Below are positions 13,401-22,800 of a stretch of 64,000 bases of DNA, in pieces. The translations under genes were made by a program, and so were the position numbers. This DNA is from Rugalucina vietnamica. Its lineage: Eukaryota; Mollusca; Bivalvia; Lucinida; Lucinidae. Numbering within the stretch: the stretch's first letter is position 1; the number at the start of each line of letters is the position of its first letter. The DNA is taken from contig OZ024876.1 of assembly GCA_964017185.1 (NCBI GenBank), positions 10,851,726-10,915,725 on the forward strand. Direction: 5' to 3'. Below the pieces are notes generated by a model that worked only from the letters and a program-made list of their open reading frames with translations, had not been told where the DNA came from and did no database searches.

Positions 13401-13603
13401 TGGAACCCCCCCCCCCCCCCACCACACCACACACACACACGTTATTCATAAACCTTCTGATGTGATTTCTGAATGAACATTGTCAAAAAGTTTAGTCTCA
13501 CAGCGTGTAACTTCTTAATTGTTTAATTTTGTCTCAATTTTTCTATTTACAGGCATGCACCATGGCTGGAGAAGTTGAAAATGATTTGGCGAAGGCCTAC
13601 TAG
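2043..13603 (+). CDS. KY-like transglutaminase-domain protein with C-terminal dynein MTBD-like module (9 exons)
   Basis: Exons 2043-3416, 5584-5697, 6536-6762, 7582-7764, 8614-9538, 10009-10174, 10545-10825, 11522-11707 and 13553-13603 have GT/AG borders, agree in phase and total 3507 nt (1168 aa plus stop). Residues 1-458 are a basic, Ser-rich, probably disordered region. About 485-635 is the KY/hillarin transglutaminase-like core (RVRAIYRWI, CVIIHGVAKG, NNWNAVY). About 660-941 holds the KY-type beta-rich domains (NDFYFLTDPDKF, FPDDPQWQL). About 942-1060 is helical. About 1060-1168 resembles the dynein heavy-chain microtubule-binding domain. KY proteins are cytoskeletal scaffolds (vertebrate KY works with filamin C in muscle); a microtubule role here is inference. 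Catalytic positions look degenerate. The start is uncertain: an upstream coding exon at 351-563 may belong to another isoform. All introns carry transposon copies. Confidence 0.85.
3599..3832. mobile_element. PIF/Harbinger-like MITE
   Basis: About 38-bp inverted ends (GGCCTCCTTTCCATGGACA and GGTCTCCTTTCCACAGACA as read inward) flanked by TTA on both sides (3596-3598, 3833-3835), the target typical of PIF/Harbinger. 234 bp, no frame. In the KY-like intron. Confidence 0.75.
4397..4439. repeat. Poly(T) run of about 43
   Basis: Uninterrupted T tract in a KY-like intron, perhaps a reverse-strand retroposon tail. No body was recognised beside it. Confidence 0.8.
4440..5190. other. Intronic AT-rich sequence without features
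   Basis: No frame or recognised repeat seen in this part of the KY-like intron. Confidence 0.4.
5195..5580. mobile_element. Hairpin element B half copy, split by the SINE
   Basis: 'cctcgtcgaggcggttctaac' and the 3' arm to 5326, resuming at 5535 to 'ggcaagttttcgtta'. The SINE at 5327-5534 interrupts it. Confidence 0.7.
5327..5534 (+). repeat. tRNA-derived SINE with Meta-domain-like body
   Basis: Head with A box (GTGGCGTAGTGGTAGAGC) and B box (GGGTTCGATCCCC), then 'gttgtgtccttgagcac..ggcac' as in metazoan Meta-domain SINEs, then a tail ending 'gacgttaagcctcaacac'. Flanked by perfect AAAATTGTT repeats (5318-5326, 5535-5543). Inserted in an element B copy in the KY-like intron. Confidence 0.88.
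5584..5697 (+). CDS. KY-like gene exon (acidic linker before the core)
   Basis: 38 codons, phase 0 at both ends, acceptor TTTTAG and donor AAG|GTTTGT. It encodes VDVPEDEDGYPEPVPP and then the lead-in NPREYLLVDDHALK, which in KY/hillarin proteins directly precedes the transglutaminase-like core. Confidence 0.85.
5770..6185. repeat. 50-bp minisatellite
   Basis: About eight units of about 50 bp (gtaccgaagtggatcggagt ... agttgatcaacggtttatg), variably truncated. In a KY-like intron. Confidence 0.85.
6340..6511. mobile_element. Hairpin element A remnant
   Basis: 'gtgtcagaccgcttcggaaa' and the right end 'ccgcgagtcgcggctc' are recognisable; the hairpin is gone. Ends 24 bp before the acceptor of exon 6536-6762. 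Confidence 0.65.
6536..6762 (+). CDS. KY-like gene exon (transglutaminase-like core, first half)
   Basis: Acceptor TTTTCATAG and donor CAG|GTTGGT, entering in phase 0 and leaving in phase 2. It encodes APESLRNSFEDLLSYLL, RVRAIYRWIVSQTI and ATYSELLAVMC, the helical half of the KY core. The stretch before MC is where active family members carry GVCEGY with the nucleophilic Cys; no Cys is seen at that position here. An element A remnant ends about 24 bp upstream of the acceptor. Confidence 0.85.
6868..7195 (-). repeat. tRNA(Ser/Leu)-like SINE
   Basis: The minus strand reads a class-II tRNA-like head: GGCCGAGTGGTAAAGAGTG (A box) and GGATTCGAGCCCCACA (B box), then an AT-rich body. The part at 6868-6930 matches the 5' portion of the related copy at 11165-11480. 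Intronic in the KY-like gene. Confidence 0.65.
7234..7490. mobile_element. Hairpin element B, complete copy
   Basis: Inverted ends of the type GGAAAACWTRYCC; centre with a perfect hairpin GTTAGAACCGCCTCG/CGAGGCGGTTCTAAC flanked by longer arms (AACATAGATTGTGG and CCACAATCTATGTT). No frame. In a KY-like intron. Confidence 0.82.
7582..7764 (+). CDS. KY-like gene exon (transglutaminase-like core, second half)
   Basis: Acceptor TTTTCCAG, donor AAG|GTAGAT, phase 2 in and out. It encodes KAGIHCVIIHGVAKG and KNNWNAVYIDGGWRFIHPYW. The family pattern HAWN...(D)P.W carries the catalytic His and Asp; here Asn and His occupy those places, so a peptidase or crosslinking activity is doubtful. Confidence 0.9.
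8136..8370. mobile_element. Hairpin element A, complete copy
   Basis: Starts GAGCCGCATCGTGAGAAAAC and ends with its imperfect inverse GGTTTTCTCGCGTCGAGGCTC. Inside is a near-perfect hairpin (AAAACAAAGGCGCAGATCAG ... CTGATCAGCGCCTTTGTTTT) close to one end. No frame. In the KY-like gene between exons 7582-7764 and 8614-9538. Confidence 0.85.
8614..9538 (+). CDS. KY-like gene exon (KY-type beta-rich domains)
   Basis: 925 nt, entered in phase 2 (AG+G) and left in phase 0 at GAG|GTAACA. The open frame begins before the first in-frame Met. It encodes NDFYFLTDPDKFITK, FPDDPQWQLQ, then two beta-rich segments with STWVCDYKIICK and the PLPVIPVIGWGVGDE motif typical of the immunoglobulin-like domains of KY proteins. 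Opposite-strand frames here are shadows. Confidence 0.92.
9720..9795 (+). repeat. Short tandem repeat
   Basis: Three units of 'attgttttgttcatg' plus spacer in a KY-like intron. Confidence 0.7.
10009..10174 (+). CDS. KY-like gene exon (helical linker 1)
   Basis: Acceptor CTCTAG, donor AGAG|GTATGG, phase 0 in and phase 1 out. It encodes helical sequence with a repeating L..A..DGDVDTL pattern (LLRATEDGDVDTLAYW, LTAAKKKLHLAKLN), repeated in the next exon, so probably helical hairpins. Confidence 0.85.
10545..10825 (+). CDS. KY-like gene exon (coiled coil and start of dynein MTBD-like module)
   Basis: Acceptor AATTTCAG, donor AAG|GTACCA, phase 1 in and phase 0 out. A second helical repeat (ARKDLDLLERTM) is followed by a basic coiled-coil-like run (MRSRLRRLKRLRHAVLEM) and then ISEMRSYPKPPPAVHGVM...MLLG. 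That last part follows the dynein stalk-tip pattern (EIRS...PP.AV..VMEAV..LLG). An element A copy begins about 13 bp after the donor. Confidence 0.88.
10838..11010. mobile_element. Hairpin element A fragment
   Basis: 'agccgcgttatgagaaaact' to the first arm of the hairpin (aatgcgctgatcagcttcgc). Begins 13 bp after the donor of exon 10545-10825. Confidence 0.7.
11165..11480 (-). repeat. SINE, headless copy
   Basis: Minus-strand SINE tail (revcomp of 'cgtcccagtcaac' at 11200) and body shared with 62505-62738 (gggacttttacccaaaat, catgacatccaaaaagtgc). Ends about 40 bp before a KY-like exon. Confidence 0.65.
11522..11707 (+). CDS. KY-like gene exon (dynein MTBD-like module, centre)
   Basis: Acceptor TTTTGGTTGTAG, donor TGG|GTAAGG, phase 0 at both ends. 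It encodes KWTRIQGLI, GLKRRVAEFNSTTVSAAVLK and YDLEAVQIASAGAATFYQW. These follow the dynein order: W..I..VL, then F....V.F....I, then E.V..AS.A.....W. Confidence 0.85.
11727..11875. mobile_element. Hairpin element A fragment
   Basis: 'gagtcacgacgcgagaaaac' followed by 'gcctgacacaaatcgggctg', stopping before the hairpin. Begins 20 bp after the donor of exon 11522-11707. Confidence 0.7.
11996..13326 (-). mobile_element. HINE-like element (type B core), complete, in a KY-like intron
   Basis: On the minus strand it runs from the palindrome end (AGAGGACCAATGGTCC-like, near 13310-13326) to the terminal hairpin and GCTAA (11996-12040). The core has diverged copies of the roughly 450-bp unit with the markers 'ggccatcttggtcatgtgacc' and 'aaggtca'. 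A short GGAC-type stretch lies next to the hairpin. Sits in the intron before the last coding exon. Confidence 0.75.
13553..13603 (+). CDS. KY-like gene, terminal coding exon
   Basis: Acceptor TTTCTATTTACAG, phase 0, 16 codons (ACTMAGEVENDLAKAY) and TAG at 13601. The preceding exon ends in W, so the join reads QWACTMAGE, matching the dynein pattern W..AQ. The total length being divisible by three supports the whole model. Confidence 0.85.
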   Translation, partial: ACTMAGEVENDLAKAY

Positions 13604-14055
13604 GCTAAGCTGCAATTGAATTTCAAAGTGCAGTGTCTGTGTTGTAAATGTTGAGCACTTTGTTTTGCCCATGCCAGGTGGAGTGACACATGATGGCTTT
13701 AAATACTTTGACATGATTTAAAATAATGTTATTATATACTAATATACATGTACATGTATTGAAGTTTAATTTATTTATTGAATTAAATTTTGTTTCTCTT
13801 TCATTCTGTCCAAGTCAGTGATCCCATACAAACCACACACTAAGCCCCAATTACTTCACCCCCAATGCTGCTGTGAACATTCACCCGAGATCTCGTATAA
13901 TACCAATGAATACATGTCCTTATATGGGCAGCCTAACTGTAGGGTGACCAAAGTTGACCTTGTCATAAAATATGTCAAGGTTATGGTTTATATAGAGCTT
14001 TCCACCCATTTGACAATTCATTCAAGATTTTCACCAAAGCTGACTTTCCCTTAAA
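13604..14055 (+). other. Probable 3' UTR and gap to the next element
   Basis: AT-rich sequence after the KY-like stop codon. ATTAAA at 13782-13787 is a possible poly(A) signal. From about 13920 the sequence resembles the core of HINE-like elements (a 'gaccttg..aaggt' motif), so it is probably a decayed repeat. Confidence 0.4.
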
Positions 14056-15980
14056 CTAGAGGACCATTGGTCCTGTAGCTCACCTGAGAGATTATCACAT
14101 TGTAAGCTCATGAGATTTAAATTAATTGAGAATCGACCAATGAAAGTCTATGCATGGACACTATTGACCCCTGGGGCATGGCCAAATTTGACCCAGGGGC
14201 ATGACTGGCACAATTTATAATGGGGACTACCAAACATTGCTACATACAAAATATAGAAGCTCTGGGCCTTTTGGTTTCAGAGAAGAAGATTTTTGTAAGT
14301 TTTTCCCATTGTAAGTCTATGGAGACTATCTACCCCCGGGGCGTGGCCAAATTTGACCCCAGGGGCATGGCTGGCACAATTTATGTTGAGAACCATTAGC
14401 CATTGCCACATACAAAATATCAAAGCTGTGTGCCCTGTGGTTTCAGAGAAGAAGATTTTTGAATTTTTTTCCCATAGCAAGTCTATTGAGACTATCAACC
14501 TCCGGGGTGTGGCCAAATTTGACCCCAGGGGCATGAATGGCACAATTTATGTAGAGGACCATCAGCCATTGCTACATACCAAATATCAAAGCTGTGGGCC
14601 CTGTGGTTTCAGAGAAGAAGATTTTTAATTTTTTTTCCCATAGTAAGTCTATGGAGACTATCAACCCCCGGGGCGTGGCCAAATTTGACCACAGGGGCAT
14701 GAATGGCACAATTTATGTAGAGGACCATTAGCCATTGCTACATACCAAATATCAAAGCTGTGGGCCTAGTGGTTTCAGAGAAGAAGATTTTTTTAGTTTT
14801 TCCTATTGTAGGTCTATGGAGACTATCGACCCCCGGGGCGTGGCCAAATTTGACCCCGGGGACATGATTGGCACAATTTATGTAGAGGACCATTAGCCAT
14901 TGCCACATACAAAATATCAAAGCTGTGGGCCCTGTGGTTTCAGAGAAGAAGATTTTTTTATTTTTTTCCCATAGTAAGTCTATGGAGACTATCAACCCCC
15001 CCGGGGTGTGGCCAAATTTGACCCCAGGGGCATGAATGGCACAATTTATGTAGAGGACCATTAGCCATTGCTACATACAAAATATCAAAGCTGTTGGCCT
15101 AGTGGTTTCAGAGAAGAAGATTTTTTTAGTTTTTTTCCTATTGTAGGTCTATGGAGACTATCGACCCCCGGGGCGTGGCCAAATTTGACCCCAGGGGCAT
15201 GATTGGCACAATTTATGTAGAGGACCATTAGCCATTGCCACCTACAAAATATCAAAGCTGTGGGCCCTGTGGTTTCAGAGAAGAATATTTTTTAATTTTT
15301 TTCCCATAGTAAGTCTATGGAGACTATCAACATTAGCCATTGCTACATACCAAATATCAAAGCTGTGGGCCTAGTGGTTTCAGAGAAGAAGATTGTTTTA
15401 GTTTTTCCAATTGTAAGTCTATGGAGACTATCGACCCCCGGGGCGTGGCCAAATTTGACCCCAGGGGCATAGCTGGCACAATTTATGTAGAGGACTATTA
15501 GCCATTGCCACCTACAAAATATCAAAGCTGTGGGCCCTGTGGTTTCAGAGAAGAAGATTTTTGAATTTTTTCCCATAGTAAGTCTATGGAGACTATCGAC
15601 CCCCGGGGCGTGGCCAAATTTGACCCCAGGGGCATGAATGGCATAATTTATGTAGAGGACCATTAGCCATTGCTACATATCAAATATCAAAGCTGTGGGC
15701 CTAGTGGTTTCAGAGAAGATTTTTTTTTAGTTTTTCCCATTGTAAGTCTATGGGACCTATCTGTTGCCATGGAAACCACAATTTTGATACAATCTGCTCC
15801 AAAACCTAATGCCATCAATCCCCAACCCAATTATGGTTCACATTAAATTTGATCAAGATCGGCCTACTAGCTTCAGAAATATTCTTCTTTGAAATTGTGG
15901 ACGGACGACGACGACGACGGACGACGGATGCCTGCCTATCCTATAAGCTCACCTGTGAGCCTTCGGCTCAGGTGAGCTAA
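14056..15980 (+). mobile_element. Pearl/HINE-like element with 166-bp tandem repeats
   Basis: Left end: palindrome AGAGGACCATTGGTCCT followed by GCTCACCTGAG. Core: about ten units of about 166 bp (the 'gtctatgg' marker recurs at 14315, 14481, 14647, 14812, 14978, 15147, 15313, 15417, 15582 and 15746). Right end: a GAC-rich microsatellite (15898-15930), then the hairpin GCTCACCTGTGAGCC/GGCTCAGGTGAGC and CTAA. The layout matches the bivalve pearl elements and DINE-1/HINE elements, which are non-autonomous Helentrons. No coding function; the long minus-strand frames are repeat artefacts. Confidence 0.75.
14280..15760 (+). repeat. 166-bp tandem array with alternating A/B units
   Basis: Units alternate between a type with 'cctagtggtttcag ... 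ttttagtttttcc' and a type with 'ccctgtggtttcag ... ttttttcccatagtaag', giving a dimer of about 332 bp. One unit (15313-15417) lacks about 62 bp. Confidence 0.85.
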
Positions 15981-16337
15981 AAAGGCCAAGGTGATCACAG
16001 GGTCATGATTTAGTATCCATATATGTATATAAAAGGTCAGGAAAATACCATATAGGGACAGAGTTGGACACAGCTTTATTACTTACTCAAAGGTGAGTTT
16101 ATCACAATAAAAGTTGAGAAACCATTTAAAGATACAAGATACATTCCACAACACAATGCATCATATCAGCTTCATAATCATATAATTTTCAACAAAAATA
16201 ATTGTGTATTTCTCCAGAAAAAAGTATCGAAAGATTTTAAGTGAATTAAAGCTGTGAAAATGGAAACAGTGCTCTTAACCGCTCACAAGTGGTAATCTCT
16301 CATTTGGGATCCCCATGTTCTACCAATAGACCAAATG

Positions 16338-16478
16338 AGCCACCTCATGAGAAAACCAACAATGTGGTTTCCGAACAGGTCTGACACAAACCAAGCTGTA
16401 CAAGCACAGAAGATAGCTAGAGGCAGGAAATTTTGGATTTAAAAAGCAGAGGAACTGTACTATACCTGTAGCAAAAAC
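16338..16478. mobile_element. Hairpin element A fragment
   Basis: 'gagccacctcatgagaaaac' through 'ggaactgtactatacctgta'; truncated where the HINE-like left end begins at 16479. Confidence 0.7.
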
Positions 16479-17325
16479 CAGAGGACCAATGGTCCTGATA
16501 TCGCTCACCTGAGATTTTGTCTTTGATCAATGACCTTTGGCTAAGGCAATATTAGTCAATTAACGTAAAATGTAAACTTGACCTTAAATACTCACATAAT
16601 TATTAACTCTATAGACTGTCTGTCTCTACCAACTTTCAGATCTTTCTGGCAATATTTAGGGTGCGTTCATTTACCGGAATGGACATAATTACCGGAATGG
16701 ACTACCGGAATGGACATTATGCTATGGCTCTGGGTGCTTTTAATGTATTTACTTGCATAAAATGTACTTCTGTAGTCGTATGAGTAGTTTGCATCAGATA
16801 AAATTCATCTAAGTATAGCAAAATTTACTTCCCAGGGTGGTTAGGGAAGCTCAGAGGTGGGGTCTGGGATAGGGCCACTGTTCATAGGTTTCTTTGATTG
16901 AAATATATAGAGATCACCAGTGGTTGTTCTATAGCAAACATATGGATATATATAGAAGTAGAAATGAGTAAAATGTGCTGGCACTGTGACGAGGACCTAT
17001 ATAACCATATATGGGCACCTGACCCAGGCTACCCGACCGTAAGGAACACAATTTAACTAATTATCGTTAAATTCTATAACTTATCACTGTATGTATATAT
17101 TCTAGGCCAGTCTGTCCTCGAAAACCAAATGAAAAGTACTCAATGACACATATAAATGTCCATTCCAGTAGTCCATTTCGGCAATCAGGTCCATTCCGGT
17201 CCATTCTGGTATAGGAATGCACCGCAATATTTGACCTTTCTGTTTTAATCAACAGTTTCGTAGGTCAATTTCAACCCAAGGTCATGATTTATACCAGAGG
17301 ACCATTGGTCCTGTAAATGCTCATA
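16479..17325 (+). mobile_element. HINE-like left-end fragments split by a MITE
   Basis: CCAGAGGACCAATGGTCC at 16479 with GCTCACCTGAG marks a left end. The core continues to 16657, is interrupted by the element at 16658-17223, and resumes to about 17290, where a second left-end-like palindrome (AGAGGACCATTGGTCCTG, about 17298) occurs. No right end is present. Confidence 0.6.
16658..17223. mobile_element. hAT-like MITE with repeated ACCGGAATGGAC motifs
   Basis: Imperfect terminal inverted repeats (GGGTGCGTTC... and ...GAATGCACC) are followed inward by repeated ACCGGAATGGAC-like motifs in inverted orientation at the two ends. Flanked by GCAATATTT direct repeats (16649-16657 and 17224-17232). 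The 8-9 bp target repeat suggests a hAT relative. No transposase. Confidence 0.75.
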
Positions 17326-19878
17326 TAAGACCCTAATAGATAGCTATCGCCTGTTCCGGGAGGACATTCTGGTGCACCCAAAGCCTCTGTAGAATGTTGG
17401 TTAAGCTACTCCTCAGGATCCTGGATTCGATCCCAGGCTTCTCCAGTTTTTCTGATAAGGCTTTAAAAGAAGGTTTTGCTTTTAGCTCTTGAGTGGAATA
17501 TAAAACTTAAATGAAATCAACTGACCAAATCTGATGAAACCATTTACCTTAATTACCACTTGGTGCCTCCTTTGATTTCGAGCGCAGTGTTAGGCGCCTC
17601 TCAAAACTAATTAAAGCCCAATAACAGTAAAATATATTGCTGAGCATTCAAAGATAGTAGTTCAGCAGTAGTTCTATCTATTCTATGTTTTGGTATGGAT
17701 TTTGGCCACCTTTAAGGAAATAGCTACTACATTTAACTCTGCTTATTATACTATGTTCTCTTTAACCAGTACCTGTTTTTGTAAATTTGGTTGTTTCCCA
17801 TATGGGATTTTGTGAGACTTTGTTCTCATTGTGCCAGTTCTTGATCATAGCTTTAATGCCTTCTACTTCTCTGTCCTGCCATACCCAACTTTGTAATCAA
17901 TAGGTCAGAATCAACCAACTGTCATCATTTTAACGGTACTACACAGGTAAGCAAAATTAGTTGCTGCAAAAGGAGTTTCAGTGAAAACACAACTAGTGTC
18001 GCTTTCTAATATTTTTTATTCATTGAACTACAGTACACTGAATCTTATAGTTCATCTATCAAAATGTATTTACTTTAGACACTTATTTTTAAATAAAACA
18101 CAAAGATACTACATGATAAGGGCTACTATAATCTAATGACAACAATTTAAAAGGTGATTATAAAAGATGAAGAAACTTAATCATGAATCTTAATAATCTT
18201 GGGTAATCTAGTATCTTATTGTAGATGTAGAAGTAATGAGACTGTGTCTATAACATTAACAGTTAGAAAACATTCCAAGTCTGGACTTATGCATGTAAAA
18301 TTTCTGTGGCTTAAATAGATACCTTGTAAAATCATTGTAAATGTATAGTTTTACACAATCTATTAACAATACAAGACTACATCATAGAGAATAGGACAAA
18401 TAATGACACATTTTTAATGGGCAATATGTTTATAAACTTGTCAATAAAATTAAGATTGTATGACAGTTTAAACAAAATGAAATATATGTACTGATAGTAT
18501 ATTTCTAATATTCATTCAATCCAGCATAATGTTCATTTTTGTTTAAATCTATATACATAATTGTAAATAATAAATACTTTTGACCAGTATTTATGTACAT
18601 TATCAACACAGAATCAAACTCTAAGTCACTATGCTTTTGTGAAGCAATACAACCATTCACTAATGTACAGAATCTTTACAATAAAAAAGACCACTCCCAC
18701 TAACTGTTTATCAATATATTGCAATAATGTCTTTTTACAAAACATTGCATAATTTGCATTAATATATAGTGAAAAGCATATCCTCTTGCCAAAAATTTAT
18801 AAAACAAATATAAAACTATATAGCACTTGTTACATCAGTTATCACCATATCATTACAATGAAATTTTCACAATGCATCTAACTGCCTGCTTCAATGTTAT
18901 TAAAAAAAAGTAATATACTGCATATTTGAGATTCTACTCAAATCATATGTTATAGTCACAGTCTCTTTAATTCTAACATCTTGTTTGAGAATACATGTAT
19001 TTTTACATGTTCTTTATACACAAATTATATATATCACTATAACAACAGTTACTGCATTTTACCATAGTGAAATTTGCTATTAATAATACATAACTTTATG
19101 ATACTTTTTACAGCCTAAATGTAACAATAATGATAAAAGAATTATTTTGTTCTTTGTTTTGGTTAGAGTTGAGGTTTAATGTCTCTCTCAAAATCTTTTC
19201 AGTTATGCCTAAATAGAACAACTACTTCATAAGTACTAGACCAATACTTTGGTGATTACAGCTTCTTCTACAAATATATGACACCTCAAAGAGATGGCTC
19301 TCGCTCCAGTTCTAAGGTCTACTACTGAGCCTCCACACTCCCTATTCAGGGAGTAAAAAAGTAAAGCTGAGATCCTTTAAGAGCAGTAATTAAGCCTCAA
19401 TTCAAAAATAATTCATTACTGATACAGAACATTAAGTATGCCACTGTGAACTAATTGTAAGAACTCACCATAGTGCCAAAAAATGACTGAAATGAATATG
19501 ATTGGATGTAATGTTACACTTAAACAGAGAGAGAGAAAAAAATTAAACAGAAAAAAAAAGGTGGCAACCCCAATAATAAGCTAAACCACCTGATTCAATT
19601 CCTAGTGGGGTTACGCCTACATTTTTAATGATTTCCACAAAGACCAAAATTCTCAATTCTACTCTGAAATGACATACAATTCGGAAGATTTTAGTAATAC
19701 TGAGACAAAGCAATTTTAGTTGCTAGTCCTAGTCAACAACAATACATGTATTTAGCTCATTTAAATTTCCATGTTCTTGCCGAGTTGTAAAGTTGCCATG
19801 TAACTTGAGGGTGCTATCTTTATTCTGATTTTTGTACTTCATAACTTCATTCATGTTCAGCATCATTCATTTGAATAT
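17326..19878. other. AT-rich stretch 3' of the Helentron frame
   Basis: No credible coding frame. It is very AT-rich and probably includes the 3' non-coding part of the Helentron. Around 19165-19215 the sequence resembles the reverse complement of the local SINE tail (gttgaggtttaatgtc), and 19560-19620 can fold into a short stem with GGCAACCCC/GGGGTTACGCC arms. No clear Helentron 3' hairpin was recognised. Confidence 0.4.
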
Positions 19879-22800
19879 CTATTTGTCTATGGCACAATAT
19901 ATTAGTTTATGATCAGACCAATAAGCCTCAATGACATCACAAAGCCCTTCAGAATTTGAAAATATCAAATCTAGTACTGATCCAGAGTCCGTTGTACATT
20001 GCTTGATTTGCTGCATACACCCAAATAATGTCTCCACAAAATCCACAAACCCTGTACTGGTACCATCTATCTGTATGTTGAAGTCACCTAATATGACTAA
20101 TTTAGCATTCAGATCAATAACAGGCCTAAGATGACAATTAAGATCTTTTCTAAAATCTGTCTGTGAACTTTTTGGGTATTTGTACAACACAACAACTTGA
20201 ACATAACTTCGTTGAATGCTGAAAGTGTTAGTGAATATGAATTCAAATGACTTGCATTGCATTTTAACAACTTTCTGAATCTGCAAGTACTCCTTTACAT
20301 ACAATGCAAGTCCATGATATGGTCTGTTGTTTGTCTCTTTTACTGTGTCATCAAGTCTAATAAGTCTGAACCGTTTCAGGGCAAAATGTACATTTTCATC
20401 CCTACTACATAACCTTGTTTCAGCAAATCCAATGATATCTGCTGCCAACACATTTGGTTCAAATTGGACATCCTTATAATGTTTATGCAAGGATCTAGCA
20501 TTGTTGAATGCAATTTTGGTTTTGTCTGATCCGATTTTATACAGAGGAACATAACACAGTTCTAAGGCAGCATCTGTGCGTAGCCTTTGCATCTCTATAG
20601 TCACATCATCATCTAGCGCCATAGCAGCTTCATTCATATTCAGTATATATAAATCTTCCAGCTTTTTCACTCTACTAAATGCAACATAGTGAACGTGTGG
20701 TATTTTCTTTGTTACAATCTGGGACAAATCAACAACTACCTTGTCAACTGTTGCACCTTCAGCTTTCCAGACTGTTTTACCTGAAGCTGGTGTCACTGGG
20801 AACTGGCTTCTCTGAAATGTTTTGTAGTTCACTATAAATGTTCGTTGTGTTTCAAATACAGGTGTCCAGTCTGAATGAATGCTTGAATTGTAGAATTTCT
20901 TGTTTTTCTCACGTGTTGCTCTACCAACCCGAGGGTCATCAAACAATACCCAAATAATGCTAGGACGGTTAGTTCCTTCCATCCACCTGAAGTCAACGTG
21001 TTTTACTACACCAGTAGCACCATTAGTTAAACCATCTTCTACATCTACATTAGCTGTATGAACAACAATCATTCCAACAACTACAGTCAATGATTTCTTT
21101 AGCTGGCCTGTTTGTCCATAGTCCTTTGGGAGATTATCAATCAAGGACTGGTGCCTGCTGGCAGGAATGTTTGCTGAGACAACACTGTCATGGCATGGAA
21201 TCACAAACTTTTCTCCAGGCAACTGACTCAAAATAGTGTCATTGTGTTTGTCTACATAACAATTCATAGCAAACAAATGAAGGGCATCCTTTGGATAGTC
21301 ACCAGTTTCACGGTCAACAACACGGGTCTGCAGCTTTTGTTTGTCTTCCTCTGTCATTTCATTCAATCGAAGTCGATTTAATAACTGTGCAAATGCTAGA
21401 TCGTCTTTCTGTCTCATGATATCAACCAATTCGTACATCGTAAAGAGCTCTTTCCATAAGTTCCTTCCCAGTGAAGATGCTCCCTTTTTCAAATCAAGAC
21501 ATATCAAGTAATCACCTACTGGCTTAAGCTGGAAAAGATCCCCAACAGCAATAACACTTAAACCACCAAAAACTTCTTTTGTTCCCATCAGCTGCTGTAA
21601 GCGAGTGTCAATAAAGCTTAGTGTCATGTTGCCTACCATTGATATTTCATCAATAATGATAATTTTCAGATGTCGGTACTTAATTCTGAATGTATTTAAC
21701 TCATCAGCTGAAAGATGATTTGTGCCCTTTTGATACATTTTCCTGTGAAATGCAGAGCAAATAGTTTGGCCACTAATATTAAATGCAGCAAAGCCCATGT
21801 ACGCACACAGCAGAATTCTTTTTTCATCTGGATTTTCTCCATCTTTCAAATTCAAAATCCTGAACAGACTTTGATAAAGTGCTCGAATCACTACTGATTT
21901 ACCAACACCTGCCCCTCCTGTTAGGAAAGCGTAGACTGGTTCATCTTTACACTTAATCCAGTGCACAATATGATTAAAGAATTCTCTTTGTCTCAAATTA
22001 AGACTTCTGAGTAGTCCTAAGTATTCTTCTTCTGGTAATAAAATGCTGTTAGTTTCTACTGGGGGTACTGAGCAAGTTGACTGTAGTTCTATTCCAATAT
22101 CATAATGTCTCTGCTCTACAACTCTACTTGGGTTAAAACAAACAAACTTTTCTGATTCTCCTGACCCTTCTTCTTCTGCCTCCCTATTTTCTTGCTCTGC
22201 ATTTGGTGCAATTTGATCATAGTCCCTTTCCTCAGCTTCCATCATCTGCCTTGCAAGCTCAAGCTCTTCAGCATGATGCTCATATTCATTTCTTTTGGAT
22301 ATCAATGATGTCTGTACAGAGTTATAATGAGCTTCATATGTGCCAAAACAACCAATTAAATCTTTTAGTTCATTTCGCCAAGGTACAAAAAGCATTAGCT
22401 GCTCTCTGAAGTAATTTTCTGGATCCTTTTTCTGGTTGTATTTAACATACCTTATTATTCTTGGAACTTTTCTTTTCTTGTATTTTGTTCCATTCTTTGC
22501 TTTGAACAGCAAATCTGAAGTTTTTGTGTCACTTTCATCCAAACTTTCATGACCTTCATCTTCAGAGCTACTGACGAAACTGTCGTCATCATTAGTATCA
22601 TCAAATTTCTCTGGTAGTTTATTTCCTTTCGGATAAATAACATCAATCTTTGAAACATAATCAGCCAGGCAAAACTTCCCAAGCTGCCTTGGTCTTTTAG
22701 AATACCTCTGTATGACATTTTCTGATTCTATATCTGTAGATTCAGCAGGAAGTTCATCAAGAGCAGCTTTTGGCTTCAGCAGGAAGATTCTTTCTTCAGG

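Noticed and set aside
14738-15663. Minus-strand frames of about 106 codons with repeated peptides
   Set aside because: Products of the 166-bp tandem array; each unit repeats the same peptide and has no coding character.
14280-15760. Regularly spaced repeats resembling a CRISPR array
   Set aside because: Units are contiguous 166-bp tandem repeats without unique spacers, in eukaryotic DNA.
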